Shown here: piece after piece, positions 8,736 to 18,451 of the stretch
Layout of the letters: every line of letters starts with the position of its first letter
Numbering within the stretch: position 1 is the stretch's first letter
From: Tenacibaculum haliotis
Lineage (GTDB): Bacteria; Bacteroidota; Bacteroidia; Flavobacteriales; Flavobacteriaceae
Length of the DNA stretch: 64,000 nt
NCBI RefSeq assembly: GCF_025215075.1
Contig: NZ_JAOBTH010000027.1
Coordinates: 248,001 to 312,000, forward strand
Reading direction: 5' to 3'
Notes under the pieces: model-generated
What the model was told of the DNA's origin: nothing
Databases searched by the model: none
The model's input: the letters and a program-made list of their open reading frames with translations, nothing else
Program-made: the position numbers and the translations under genes

Positions 8736-9238
8736 TTTATTTTTCGCAATAATAACTTTGTAAAATTTTTTAATTCATCCATTTGCTTTTTACCTGTAGA
8801 TTTACCTAAACTTCCTACAAGATAAAACGCCACCCATATAATGGGTAAAACAACCATCATTACTACGGGGAATATTGACTCCTTTTGTAAAGACCAATTG
8901 CTGTATGCCATTATTCCGAAAATTAAAAAAGCAATAGCAACAATAAAATGCAAGAACATAAAGAATGTCCATACTTGTGGCTTCGGACCAAATAGCCCTT
9001 TAATTAAAGAAGTTGTTTCAGATAATTTTTCTATTTCGAGATATAACTGAGGCGACCAAAAATGAGTTTCCTTTTTAGGCACATCAATAATTACATGATT
9101 GTCTACTATGCTCATTTCATAAACCGTTACATCTGATAAATGATTTTTAATTTCAGCCAACAAAATTGCAGAATTCATCTTAAAATCAATTTGAAACCTT
9201 GGCTTTAAAAAAATCTGATTATATAATTGATCATCCAT
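8732..9238 (-). CDS. Hypothetical two-TM membrane protein between era and der
   Basis: No named family is recognised. The 168-residue protein has a soluble N-terminal ~85 residues (hydrophilic with alternating beta-like stretches), two hydrophobic segments (about 93-112 and 124-145) and a basic C-terminal tail, so it is likely an inner-membrane protein with a cytoplasmic N-terminal domain. It is convergent with era (4-base overlap) and divergent from der. It may be a conserved passenger of this neighbourhood in flavobacteria; no function is implied. Confidence 0.75.
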   Translation of the reverse strand: MDDQLYNQIFLKPRFQIDFKMNSAILLAEIKNHLSDVTVYEMSIVDNHVIIDVPKKETHFWSPQLYLEIEKLSETTSLIKGLFGPKPQVWTFFMFLHFIVAIAFLIFGIMAYSNWSLQKESIFPVVMMVVLPIIWVAFYLVGSLGKSTGKKQMDELKNFTKLLLRKIN

Positions 9239-9316
9239 ACTTATAAATTATTCGCCTACAATGTAGTAAAAATAGTATACTATTTAAAATTCGGCTTAAT
9301 TTCATAACGTAAGTTG

Positions 9317-9324
9317 TATCTTTG
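9317..9324 (+). promoter_or_regulatory. -7 promoter element of der
   Basis: TATCTTTG matches TAnnTTTG and lies 16 bases before ATG 9341. It overlaps an in-frame TTG at 9314, which rules out that upstream codon as the true start. Confidence 0.75.
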
Positions 9325-9340
9325 CACAAATTTTTGCATA

Positions 9341-10645
9341 ATGAGTAGTATTGTAGCCATTGTTGGAAGACCTAATGTAGGTAAATCCACTTTATTTAAC
9401 CGTTTAGTACAACGTCGTGAAGCTATCGTAGATTCTGTAAGTGGAGTTACGAGAGACAGACATTACGGAAAGTCTGAATGGAACGGAAAGGAATTTTCTG
9501 TAATTGATACTGGTGGATATGTTGTCGGGTCGGATGATATTTTTGAAGGAGAAATACGTAAACAAGTTCAGTTGGCAATTGATGAAGCTGATATTATTGT
9601 TTTTGTAGTTGATGTTGAGCAAGGAATTACTCCTATGGATGATGAAGTTGCTAAAATATTACGCCAAGTTAAGAAGCCACTAATTATGGCTGTTAACAAG
9701 GTAGATAATGCAATGCGTGATGCAGATGCTGTTGAATTTTACAACCTTGGTTTAGGTGAATACCACACCATTTCATCAATAAATGGTAGTGGAACAGGTG
9801 AATTATTAGATGCTGTTGCCAAAGAAATTCCTGAAGAAGAAGAGGTTGAAGAAAACGAACTTCCTCGTTTTGCTATTGTTGGTCGTCCTAATGCAGGAAA
9901 ATCATCATTTATCAATGCGTTAATTGGCGAAGACAGAAACATTGTTACCAATATTGCGGGTACAACCAGAGATTCTATTGATACAAAATACAATCGTTTT
10001 GGTTTTGAATTTAACTTAGTAGATACTGCTGGGATTCGAAAAAAATCGAAAGTAAAAGAAGATTTAGAGTTTTATTCAGTAATGCGTGCAGTTCGTGCAA
10101 TTGAACATTGTGATGTTGCAGTTTTAGTTATTGATGCAACTCGTGATTTTGAAGGACAAGATGAAAAAATATTTTGGTTAGCTGAGAAAAACAAAAAAGG
10201 AGTCGTTATACTTGTCAATAAATGGGATTTAATTGAGAAAGAAACGAATACCATGCGTGATTTTGAAGCAAAAATAAGACAGACCATTGCTCCTTTTAGT
10301 GATGTGCCTATTATCTTTACTTCAGTATTAACAAAGCAACGTATTTTTAAGGCAATCGAATCTGCAGTAGAAGTTTTTGAAAACAGAAAACGTCGTATTC
10401 AAACAAGTAAATTGAATGAAACAATGTTAGATATTTTGGCTCAAAACCCTCCACCTGCAATTAAAGGAAAATATGTAAAAATTAAATACTGTATGCAACT
10501 ACCTACGTATACACCACAATTTGCATTTTTCGCTAATTTACCTCAGTACATTAGAGAGCCATACAGACGTTATTTAGAAAATCAACTTCGTGAGCGTTAC
10601 AATTTTAATGGAGTACCTATTATTATTTATTTTAGACAGAAATAA
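9341..10645 (+). CDS. der: Ribosome biogenesis GTPase Der (EngA)
   Basis: Der has two tandem GTPase domains and a C-terminal KH-like domain and acts in 50S assembly. Both P-loops are seen: GRPNVGKS (9-16) and GRPNAGKS (about 180), each with its own DTGG or DTAG and NKxD motif. The C-terminus contains the usual [14 protein letters not shown] region. The start is ATG 9341 giving 434 residues, the family norm; the open frame reaches back to TTG 9314, but the promoter sits on that stretch. Confidence 0.97.
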   Translation: MSSIVAIVGRPNVGKSTLFNRLVQRREAIVDSVSGVTRDRHYGKSEWNGKEFSVIDTGGYVVGSDDIFEGEIRKQVQLAIDEADIIVFVVDVEQGITPMDDEVAKILRQVKKPLIMAVNKVDNAMRDADAVEFYNLGLGEYHTISSINGSGTGELLDAVAKEIPEEEEVEENELPRFAIVGRPNAGKSSFINALIGEDRNIVTNIAGTTRDSIDTKYNRFGFEFNLVDTAGIRKKSKVKEDLEFYSVMRAVRAIEHCDVAVLVIDATRDFEGQDEKIFWLAEKNKKGVVILVNKWDLIEKETNTMRDFEAKIRQTIAPFSDVPIIFTSVLTKQRIFKAIESAVEVFENRKRRIQTSKLNETMLDILAQNPPPAIKGKYVKIKYCMQLPTYTPQFAFFANLPQYIREPYRRYLENQLRERYNFNGVPIIIYFRQK

Positions 10646-10728
10646 TAATAGCTTTAACATATTTTAACTATTTAAAAGTAGTTTTTTCAGTTCCTTTACG
10701 AATCATTAAATAATTCATAAAAAAGGCA

Positions 10729-13497
10729 ATGAAAAAACTACTTTTTGTTTTTACGCTATTACTTACTACGAGTATTTTTGCACAATCTTATCCATTTAAA
10801 ATTACAGGTAAGATAAATTCTGGAAAAGAAAAAACACCAATTGAAGCTGCTACAGTTCATTTAGAAAGAATAAAAGATAGTACTGTTGTTTCGTACACAA
10901 TATCAAACGACAAAGGTATTTTTTCGTTAGAAGGAAAATCTTTTCATAAAGATTTAAAATTATTTGTTTCTTATATTGGAAAAGACAGCTATGCTAAAGC
11001 AATTTCTTTAGGTGAAAAAACAACTTTTAATTTAGGTATTATTAATCTAAAGGAAGAAAGCAACTTACTTAATGAAGTTGTTATTACCTCTAGAGCTCCT
11101 ATTACCATAAAAAAAGACACATTAGAGTTTAACGTAAAATCTTTTAAAACAAAAAAAGATGCTAATGTTGAAGATTTATTAAAAAAATTACCTGGTGTAG
11201 AAGTTGATGAAGCTGGTAAAATTACTGTAAACGGAAAGGAAGTAAATAAAATTTTAGTAAACGGAAAACCTTTTTTTGGAAACGATCCTAGTATCACTAC
11301 TAAAAACCTAACAAAAGAAATTATTGAAAAAGTTCAGATTACAGATACAAAATCAAAATCTGAAGCTTTTGCCGGTGAAAAAGGCGATGCCAATAATAAA
11401 ACAATAAACCTTACTATAAAAAAAGAAAACAACAAAGGTTGGTTTGGTAGAGTTTCTGCTGGTGCAGGAACAGACAAGCGTTACGAAGGTGCAACGATGG
11501 TTAATCGTTTTAACAACGACCAACGTTTTAGTGTTTTGGCCAGCACAAACAACATTAACTCTCCTGGTTTTAGTTTTGGAGAGATTCAAAAAATGTTTGG
11601 TGGTGGAAATAATTGGATTGGCGGAAACGGTAGCTTCAGTATTAACGGAAGACGTTTTGGTGGTGGAAGCGGAATTGTAAAATCTAAAACTGCTGGTGCA
11701 ACTTATGCTGATCAATACGGAAAAGGCTTGGATGTTAATGCTAATTATTTTTATTCTGGAAGTAATTCAAATGACGAATCAAAAAGCAATAAAGAATATA
11801 CACTTCCTGACGGAAAATATTTCTCTAATGCTATCTCAAAATCAAATGATGAAAATCATAACCATAGTATTACTACTGAGTTTGATATCGAAATAGATTC
11901 AACCTTCTTAATTAATGTAAAACCTTCTTTTGTTTTTAATAAGAGAGAAGGAAGTAACAATAGGCAAGAAGAATCTTTAGATGAAAGTAATAACTTAACC
12001 AACAGTTACACCAGTAATTCTTACGCTAAATCTGAAGCTAACAATTTTAAAAACACTATTGATGTTACTAAAAAAATAGGGTCTAAAGGTGCGTTTATTA
12101 AAGCATCTATTACTAATCAAATAGATAAATCAGATACTGAAGAAGTAAACGAATCTACTATTGAAGTATTTGGTAGTAATGCTAGTATAGAAAATAGAGA
12201 TCAAAAAAGTACTATCTCAAATAACTTAAATAGCTTTAATACAATGATAACTTATCGTTTTCCTTTAGCTAAAAAATTATTTTTGGATGCAAAATATAGT
12301 TATCAAAGTGATGAAAGAGAAAATAAAGAAGATACTTATGACTTTAATAACACTTCTCAGCAATATGCTGATTTTAATCAAAACTTAAGTTCTGATTTTA
12401 CGTATAATGACATTGCAAAAACACCTTCTTTAGAATTGATTTACAAAACTAAAAAATGGCGTTTTAATTTCGAAACAGGTTATGTAAACAGAACTTTAGA
12501 GAACAACGATAAATTACGCCCTAATTTAAGTTTAAATAAGAAATTTAACAACATCGCTTTAGATGCAGGATTCAGGTATCGATTCGATTCAAAAGCTTCT
12601 ATTTATTTCGATTATCGTTTAACAAACAGAGTTCCTGGCATTAATCAAATTCAACCTTTTGAAAACGTTAGCAATCCATCAAATATAATTACTGGTAACC
12701 CAGAATTAAAGCCAACGCAAAATCACCGAGCTTATATTAACTTCAATAAATATAATTGGCAAGCTGGTACTGGAATGTATCTGTATATAAGCGGAAGTAT
12801 GTTTAAAAATCAAATTATTTCTAACACTACAATTTCTGATGAATTTATTAGAAATTCTACCTACGAAAATACTGATGGAGGTTACGACTTTTTTGGAGGA
12901 GGTAGCTATAGTAAAAAGGTAAAATTAGATTCTATTACTACTTTAAAACTTAGAGCAGGTTCAAATATCAGCATATATAAAAACTTTAATATTCTAAATA
13001 ATATAAAAGAAGGGGCACAAACAACTGCGTTAAGGCCTAACTTAGGAGTAACTTTAGAGTGGAATAAACTTATTTCTATTGAAACACGCTATGACGTTTC
13101 TTTTTCGAAAACAAAATACGATATAAACACTACTCAAAATCAAGATTTCACAAGGCAGACATTAACGATAAGAACAAAAACAAATTTTCCTAAAAAATTA
13201 GAGTGGAGAAATGATATAAAATATACTTACAACCCTAATATTGTTGGTTTCGACAAAGCAGCTTGGTTTTGGAATGCAACCTTAGCTTATTCGGTATTAA
13301 AAGACCAAGGAACTATCAGTTTAAAAGCCTATGATTTATTAAATCAAAATACAAATGCGCAACGTAGAGCTAGTTCAAATTACATTGAAGATTCTCAAAG
13401 TACTGTGTTACAACAATATTTTATGTTAGGCTTTAGCTGGAAATTTAACAGCTTAGGTAAAAAGGGAAAGGTGCGAGATTACAATATGCATTTTTAA
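10729..13497 (+). CDS. Outer-membrane beta-barrel receptor, TonB-dependent-receptor-like (OMP_b-brl_3 type)
   Basis: The 922-residue protein has a signal peptide (about 1-19, cleaved near FAQS), a carboxypeptidase-regulatory-like domain (about 22-115), a plug-like domain with DTLEFNVKSFKTK and the LLKKLPGVEVD motif, and a large asparagine- and glycine-rich barrel. The plug has repeated VNGKEVNKILVNGKPFFG. It ends with an aromatic residue (MHF) as outer-membrane barrels do. No SusD partner is adjacent, so it is not a polysaccharide-utilisation SusC pair. The ligand is unknown. Confidence 0.85.
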   Translation: MKKLLFVFTLLLTTSIFAQSYPFKITGKINSGKEKTPIEAATVHLERIKDSTVVSYTISNDKGIFSLEGKSFHKDLKLFVSYIGKDSYAKAISLGEKTTFNLGIINLKEESNLLNEVVITSRAPITIKKDTLEFNVKSFKTKKDANVEDLLKKLPGVEVDEAGKITVNGKEVNKILVNGKPFFGNDPSITTKNLTKEIIEKVQITDTKSKSEAFAGEKGDANNKTINLTIKKENNKGWFGRVSAGAGTDKRYEGATMVNRFNNDQRFSVLASTNNINSPGFSFGEIQKMFGGGNNWIGGNGSFSINGRRFGGGSGIVKSKTAGATYADQYGKGLDVNANYFYSGSNSNDESKSNKEYTLPDGKYFSNAISKSNDENHNHSITTEFDIEIDSTFLINVKPSFVFNKREGSNNRQEESLDESNNLTNSYTSNSYAKSEANNFKNTIDVTKKIGSKGAFIKASITNQIDKSDTEEVNESTIEVFGSNASIENRDQKSTISNNLNSFNTMITYRFPLAKKLFLDAKYSYQSDERENKEDTYDFNNTSQQYADFNQNLSSDFTYNDIAKTPSLELIYKTKKWRFNFETGYVNRTLENNDKLRPNLSLNKKFNNIALDAGFRYRFDSKASIYFDYRLTNRVPGINQIQPFENVSNPSNIITGNPELKPTQNHRAYINFNKYNWQAGTGMYLYISGSMFKNQIISNTTISDEFIRNSTYENTDGGYDFFGGGSYSKKVKLDSITTLKLRAGSNISIYKNFNILNNIKEGAQTTALRPNLGVTLEWNKLISIETRYDVSFSKTKYDINTTQNQDFTRQTLTIRTKTNFPKKLEWRNDIKYTYNPNIVGFDKAAWFWNATLAYSVLKDQGTISLKAYDLLNQNTNAQRRASSNYIEDSQSTVLQQYFMLGFSWKFNSLGKKGKVRDYNMHF

Positions 13498-13514
13498 TCA
13501 CTAAATTATCACTT

Positions 13515-13549
13515 AAAAAAGTCCTTATTTTTATAATAAGGGCTTTTTT
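13515..13549 (+). terminator. Terminator of the outer-membrane receptor gene
   Basis: A 14-bp stem (13515-13528 with 13536-13549, one G-U pair) begins 18 bases after the receptor stop and ends in a T run. Confidence 0.85.
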
Positions 13550-13607
13550 TATACCCGCATTAATGAAAGCTAAATAAGTCTTTTACGACTAACAGTTTAC
13601 AATTTTG

Positions 13608-13615
13608 TAAATTTG
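13608..13615 (+). promoter_or_regulatory. -7 promoter element of GAF-like gene
   Basis: TAAATTTG matches TAnnTTTG and lies 22 bases before ATG 13638. Confidence 0.65.
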
Positions 13616-13637
13616 CAATAGATTAATAAATAATTTC

Positions 13638-16031
13638 ATGGTAATTAGAAAATTAAACACGTTTAAAGATATTGAATTACCCTTACAACTAAATATTAGT
13701 TTTAAGAAAATCTACGATATGTTTAAAGAGTATACAAGTGACAACTCTAAAAACCATCCTTTTAATACATCTGCAAGGGTTATCATAAATGAAGTTGAAA
13801 AACATCCTGAACTTATAAACGGATTTTCTGACCTCACATTATTAAAAAAACATGAAGGAATTATAGATGTTTTACTAGAAGCATTATTCCCTGAAATATT
13901 AACGCTAAACGAAATTAAAGCAGCTACCATTCCTTTTTCTTTTACTTCTTTTAAATTTACAAAACGTTTAGAAAACATTCTTAAAAACGCAGGAGAAGAT
14001 TACGAACTAAAGGTTAGAGATTTTGAAGATGACAAAATGTATATTATGGCATGTACATTTATTTTAAATGCAGTATACCAACATCCTATTGATTTAAAAC
14101 GTCCTTTTTTCTTTGATATTCCTGATAAAAATTTGGAAAAAATAAAACATTACCGAGTAGCTTTTAACGGTGATTTTATGGATGTTACTCCCTCTGCTAC
14201 CGCACCAAAAATAACAGAAAGCGACATTAAAATTCTTTTAGATAATTATGATAACATTGATGCTTGGAAAGAAAAATTCCCACCAAACAGTTATATTTTT
14301 AAAGGATTTGGGTTAATGAATTTATTTGATGTTACCGCTGATGAAAATATTTCATCAATAAGAACGAGTCTTTTACAAAAAGATGACGGTAGTATTGTTG
14401 AAAAACTTCGTAAAGATTTAAGTGAGTTTTATAATATTAAAGATTTAAAAGTTGGCTTTTCTATCTTTGAAGTTTCTAATTTATCATTACAAAAAATAAG
14501 AGTTAAAAAATCTGAAAGTATTATTTTCTTAGATGATGAAAAAGAAATAACTTGTAGCACTTTTTTTTGTGATCATTTAATTTCTAAAATTTTTTACGAG
14601 CAACAAATAATTGCAATTTCTAACACTAAAAATTACGGAAAGTCATCAAACGAAAATGAATTTTCTCTTAGGTTAAAGAACAAGAATATTGGGAGTATTT
14701 TACTAATTCCAATCAAAGCGAGCGAAAATAACGATGTTGCTTTATTAGAAATAGCTTCACCAAGAGCATATGAATTAAACTCTGTAAATCAACAAAAACT
14801 ATCTGATATTATTCCGGTTTTTAAGGCAGCCATCGATCGCTCTTCTAAAGAGTATTTAAATATTTTAGAAGCAACTATTCAAGAACATTACACTTCTTTA
14901 CACCCAACCGTAAAATGGAAGTTTTATGAAGCTGCTGAGCAATACCAAACAGACCTTTATTCTAAAAAAGAAAATATAAAAATCGAACAAATTGTATTTA
15001 AAGATGTATACCCTTTGTTTGGTCAATCTGACATTAAAGGATCTTCTTTAGCCAGAAATAACGCTATTAAGGAAGATTTAATAATACAACTTACTTTAGC
15101 TATAGATGTACTTAAAAAAGCTTGTGAATCTGAGAAATTACCTATTTACAAAGAATTAATGTTTCGTGTAAATGAATACCTAAATGAAGTGACGAGTTGT
15201 TTAAAATCTGGAGATGAAATTGTCATCTTAAATTTTCTTAAAAATGAAATCTACCCTGTTTTCAAACATATTAAAGAAATTAATAACAGCTTAACAACCA
15301 TTGTAAACACTTACATGGATCGTTTAGACAACAATTTACAGGTAGTTTATGAAAAACGAAAAGCATATGAACAAAGTGTTACTTTACTAAACGATAAATT
15401 AGCCAAATTTATAGATGCTAAACAAGAAGATGCGCAAGCAATGTTCCCGCATTATTTTGAGCGTTACAAAACAGATGGTGTAGAATACAATATGTATATC
15501 GGAGAATCTTTAACTAAAGATAAAAAGTTCGATGAAGTTTACTTATACAATCTTCGTTTGTGGCAATTAAAAGTTATGTGTGAGATGGAAAACGTGGCAA
15601 ACACCACACGTAAATCAATGGAACATGATTTACAAGTTGCCTCTTTAATATTAGTGCATAGCAATCCATTATCTATAAAATTTAGAATGGATGAAAAACA
15701 ATTTGATGTAGATGGTGCTTATAATATTCGATACGAAATTATAAAAAAACGAATAGACAAAGTTCATATTAAAGGAACTAATAAACGGCTTACAATTCCT
15801 GGTAAAATTGCCATCGTATACTCACAAGATAAAGATGCTAAAGAATACTTGAAATATATTAAATATTTACAATCTAAAAAATTATTAGGTGAAGTTGAAA
15901 ATCTAGAACTCGAAAATTTACAAGGTGTTTCTGGACTAAAAGCTTTACGAGTAGCAGTAATTTACCAAGAAGATTTTGACAGTAAAAAAACAATCTCTAT
16001 CGATGAATTAATGGCTGAATTTAAACAATAA
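13638..16031 (+). CDS. Large cytoplasmic GAF-domain-like protein
   Basis: The 797-residue protein lacks signal peptide and membrane segments. Residues roughly 250-415 look like a degenerate GAF domain (SIFEVSNLSLQ, IIFLDDEKEI, IGSILLIPIKASE, VALLEIASP). The N-terminal ~200 residues and the long helical C-terminal half are unassigned; the ending has a strand-rich KGTNKRLTIPGKIAIVY region. It resembles long GAF proteins seen in Flavobacteriia. No kinase, cyclase or DNA-binding domain is visible, so its output is unknown. It is a single-gene unit with its own promoter and shared terminator. Confidence 0.7.
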   Translation: MVIRKLNTFKDIELPLQLNISFKKIYDMFKEYTSDNSKNHPFNTSARVIINEVEKHPELINGFSDLTLLKKHEGIIDVLLEALFPEILTLNEIKAATIPFSFTSFKFTKRLENILKNAGEDYELKVRDFEDDKMYIMACTFILNAVYQHPIDLKRPFFFDIPDKNLEKIKHYRVAFNGDFMDVTPSATAPKITESDIKILLDNYDNIDAWKEKFPPNSYIFKGFGLMNLFDVTADENISSIRTSLLQKDDGSIVEKLRKDLSEFYNIKDLKVGFSIFEVSNLSLQKIRVKKSESIIFLDDEKEITCSTFFCDHLISKIFYEQQIIAISNTKNYGKSSNENEFSLRLKNKNIGSILLIPIKASENNDVALLEIASPRAYELNSVNQQKLSDIIPVFKAAIDRSSKEYLNILEATIQEHYTSLHPTVKWKFYEAAEQYQTDLYSKKENIKIEQIVFKDVYPLFGQSDIKGSSLARNNAIKEDLIIQLTLAIDVLKKACESEKLPIYKELMFRVNEYLNEVTSCLKSGDEIVILNFLKNEIYPVFKHIKEINNSLTTIVNTYMDRLDNNLQVVYEKRKAYEQSVTLLNDKLAKFIDAKQEDAQAMFPHYFERYKTDGVEYNMYIGESLTKDKKFDEVYLYNLRLWQLKVMCEMENVANTTRKSMEHDLQVASLILVHSNPLSIKFRMDEKQFDVDGAYNIRYEIIKKRIDKVHIKGTNKRLTIPGKIAIVYSQDKDAKEYLKYIKYLQSKKLLGEVENLELENLQGVSGLKALRVAVIYQEDFDSKKTISIDELMAEFKQ

Positions 16032-16070
16032 AAAATAAACCCTCAGAATTAAATTCTGAGGGTTTATTTT
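16032..16070. terminator. Bidirectional terminator
   Basis: A long perfect inverted repeat centred at base 16051 (core CCCTCAGAATT with AATTCTGAGGG) is flanked by A/T runs and lies between converging stops. Its 3' arm ends in the last codon of the minus-strand gene. Confidence 0.85.
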
Positions 16071-17278
16071 TATAATATCCCTGCTGTTTCTTGTATTCTA
16101 AAAGCAACCGCAAAAGCAATTACACTTGCAATTATACCAATCATAAAAACGGTATAAGTAACTCGTAATAATTTATATTTCCTATTTAAAACTAAGCCTA
16201 AAAAATACAAATCTTTAGTAAGTGATCCGTATAAATAATCGCGATCTTTCATCATTTCATCCATTGCCCATTCAAAATCTGGCAAGTTCATTTGATGAAA
16301 ATTTCCGAAGAATAATAAATTTACTTTTTTATTTGCAACATCTCCTTTTGTAAACTTACCTTCTGTTACATTTGGTCGCGTAGCCATTATTGATAAAATG
16401 ATAGAAGCAACGGTAAACAAAATAAAAACAATTGACGGAATAATTAAATAATGATTCGACGGATTGTCTAATTTCGGAATTAAAGTAGACAGTGTCATCG
16501 AAATAATAATCGCATTTACCGATAATAAAATATTCGCTTTCGTATCTGCAATATCACTTAAAGTAATATGATTTCTTAAAGCCACACGAAACATTGTTTC
16601 TATACCTCGTTCTGGCAATTCTACTTTATTTTTTTTAAGTGCTAAGGCTTCTTTTTTCTGCTTTAACTTCGTGTTTTCTTGTGCTATTTTTTTTTGAGTT
16701 TTTAATAACTGTGCTAAATTCTTACTTTCTCCTTTTCCCCAATTTTTAGTCGCAAAATCAGTATGAAATCTATGATTTGTTAAAAACTGAATGTTTTCTT
16801 CATTCCACTTCTCATCAGAAACAATACATTCTTTAGTTAATTCCCATTCTTTTCTTAACAAAGAAGTGTAATCGCTAAAATTCTTACTTCCTAAATGAGA
16901 ACAATCAGCATCACGAATTATTTTCTCTAATTCAGAAGTTGGTTTTACGCCCATTTTTGTTGCTAAAATTAGTTTTGAAACTTCTGAAACAACCTTTTCG
17001 GAAACGTTTTGCTCGTTAAAAAATGCTTCCGCAATCTTAACACTTTCGTTTTCATGATTTTCAATCGATTTTGTATAACCGGTATCATGAAACCAAGCAG
17101 CTAATAATAAATGGTTTGCAGATTCTTCATCAATCTTCAATCCCTCAATCAATATTTGAGTTTTCTCTACAACTCGCTGGGTATGAAATACACTATGATA
17201 CACAAACGAAGATTCTAATTTTTCGTTTAAAAAATTAACTACGAAATTTTCAGCTTCAATTAATAAATTTTTCATCAA
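16070..17278 (-). CDS. HD-domain phosphohydrolase fused to a Pycsar-effector-type membrane domain
   Basis: Residues 20-175 are an HD domain with His32, the HD doublet His64-Asp65, His75 and Asp123/Asp125 (IRDADCSHLG), consistent with metal-dependent nucleotide or phosphodiester hydrolysis. A basic coiled-coil-like linker (about 185-220) leads to a C-terminal domain whose signature (LRNHITLSDIADTKANILL, 234-252) matches my memory of the Pycsar effector TM family (PycTM). Three hydrophobic segments are visible: about 250-269, 276-299 and 372-394. PycTM effectors damage the membrane when triggered by cCMP or cUMP. No cyclase is adjacent, so a defence role is only a possibility. Confidence 0.8.
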   Translation of the reverse strand: MMKNLLIEAENFVVNFLNEKLESSFVYHSVFHTQRVVEKTQILIEGLKIDEESANHLLLAAWFHDTGYTKSIENHENESVKIAEAFFNEQNVSEKVVSEVSKLILATKMGVKPTSELEKIIRDADCSHLGSKNFSDYTSLLRKEWELTKECIVSDEKWNEENIQFLTNHRFHTDFATKNWGKGESKNLAQLLKTQKKIAQENTKLKQKKEALALKKNKVELPERGIETMFRVALRNHITLSDIADTKANILLSVNAIIISMTLSTLIPKLDNPSNHYLIIPSIVFILFTVASIILSIMATRPNVTEGKFTKGDVANKKVNLLFFGNFHQMNLPDFEWAMDEMMKDRDYLYGSLTKDLYFLGLVLNRKYKLLRVTYTVFMIGIIASVIAFAVAFRIQETAGIL

Positions 17279-17414
17279 AATGGTTTTAACTATAGTAAAA
17301 ATAATATTTAATTCTTACTAAGTGTAAGTTTGTCGAATATATTACGACTATCTTACTATATTTTTTGCCCAAAATTTTCGTATTTTTAATATTAACTAAA
17401 AAAAGGATTTTGAT

Positions 17415-17864
17415 ATGCTAACTTGGAAAAACATTATACATTTTGCTGTAAACGGAAATCCAACTCCATCAAAGAGGGTTGAAAAAACAGAAACTGAGTG
17501 GAAAGAGCTACTAACTCCTGAACAATTTAGAATTACACGATTAAAAGGAACCGAACGCCCTTTTTCTGGCGAATTATGTACATCTTACGATGAAGGGCAA
17601 TACAATTGCACATGTTGTAACACCCCTTTGTTTGATTCGACAATTAAATTTGATTCAAGTTCTGGTTGGCCGAGTTTTACGCAACCTATTACCGAAAACG
17701 CCATTAAATACCACAAAGATAGTACACTAGGAATGGTTAGAGTAGAGGTTTTATGCAATACCTGCGATGCTCATTTAGGGCATGTTTTTCCTGACGGACC
17801 TGAGCCAAGTGGACTAAGATATTGTGTAAATTCAGAATCTATGCAGTTAGCTGAAAGTAATTAA
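17415..17864 (+). CDS. msrB: Peptide-methionine (R)-S-oxide reductase MsrB
   Basis: MsrB repairs the R-form of methionine sulfoxide. The 149-residue protein has the zinc cysteines Cys65/Cys68 and Cys114/Cys117, the SSGWPSF motif and catalytic Cys137 in RYCVNS. There is no signal peptide. An AAAGGA sequence sits before the ATG, a usable ribosome site. It is the first gene of msrB-msrA-selO, with msrA starting 22 bases later. Confidence 0.95.
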   Translation: MLTWKNIIHFAVNGNPTPSKRVEKTETEWKELLTPEQFRITRLKGTERPFSGELCTSYDEGQYNCTCCNTPLFDSTIKFDSSSGWPSFTQPITENAIKYHKDSTLGMVRVEVLCNTCDAHLGHVFPDGPEPSGLRYCVNSESMQLAESN

Positions 17865-17886
17865 ACTTCACAACAAATAAGAACAA

Positions 17887-18426
17887 ATGACAACTAAAAA
17901 TTTACAAACAACTACTTTAGGTGGTGGATGTTTTTGGTGTACAGAAGCTGTTTTTCAAAAAGTAAAAGGAGTAGAAAAAGTAGTATCCGGTTACGCTGGC
18001 GGAAATGCTCCTGGTCATCCAACATATCGCGAGGTTTGCTCTGGCTTAACAGGTCATGCAGAAGTTATACAAATTACTTTTGATGCTACTATTATTTCTT
18101 ACGAAGATATTTTAGTTATTTTTATGACCACACACGATCCTACAACCTTAAACCAACAAGGAGCCGATCGTGGAACAGAATATCGTTCTGTAATTTTTTA
18201 TCACAACGATTCTCAAAAAGTATTGGCTACTGAAGTCTTAAAACAAATACAGCAATATTATGAGAACACAATTGTTACAGAAATAAGTGCTTATACCAAT
18301 TTTTACAAAGCAACTCAAGAGCATCAAAATTATTATATCAAAAACACAAAGCAAGGATATTGTACATTTGTTATCGAGCCTAAATTAGCGAGACTTAGAA
18401 AATTACATGCTGATAAATTAAAGTAA
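17887..18426 (+). CDS. msrA: Peptide-methionine (S)-S-oxide reductase MsrA
   Basis: MsrA repairs the S-form of methionine sulfoxide. The 179-residue protein carries the GCFWCTE active-site motif with catalytic Cys15 near the N-terminus, then YAGG, the GHAEV motif and the DPTTLNQQGADRGTEYRS signature. It has no signal peptide. It sits between msrB and selO, so both sulfoxide forms can be repaired by enzymes from one transcript. Confidence 0.96.
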   Translation: MTTKNLQTTTLGGGCFWCTEAVFQKVKGVEKVVSGYAGGNAPGHPTYREVCSGLTGHAEVIQITFDATIISYEDILVIFMTTHDPTTLNQQGADRGTEYRSVIFYHNDSQKVLATEVLKQIQQYYENTIVTEISAYTNFYKATQEHQNYYIKNTKQGYCTFVIEPKLARLRKLHADKLK

Positions 18427-18451
18427 CCTCTATTCTCTTTTCAAAAAAATT

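Noticed and set aside
9314-9340. Upstream TTG start of der adding nine residues
   Set aside because: The -7 promoter TATCTTTG overlaps this codon and family members begin at the ATG.
10989-11715. Minus-strand open frames inside the receptor gene
   Set aside because: They are antisense shadows with no start context and low-complexity Ser/Thr content.
13638-16031. Histidine kinase or phytochrome identity for the GAF-like protein
   Set aside because: No H-box, N-box or chromophore cysteine motif is visible.
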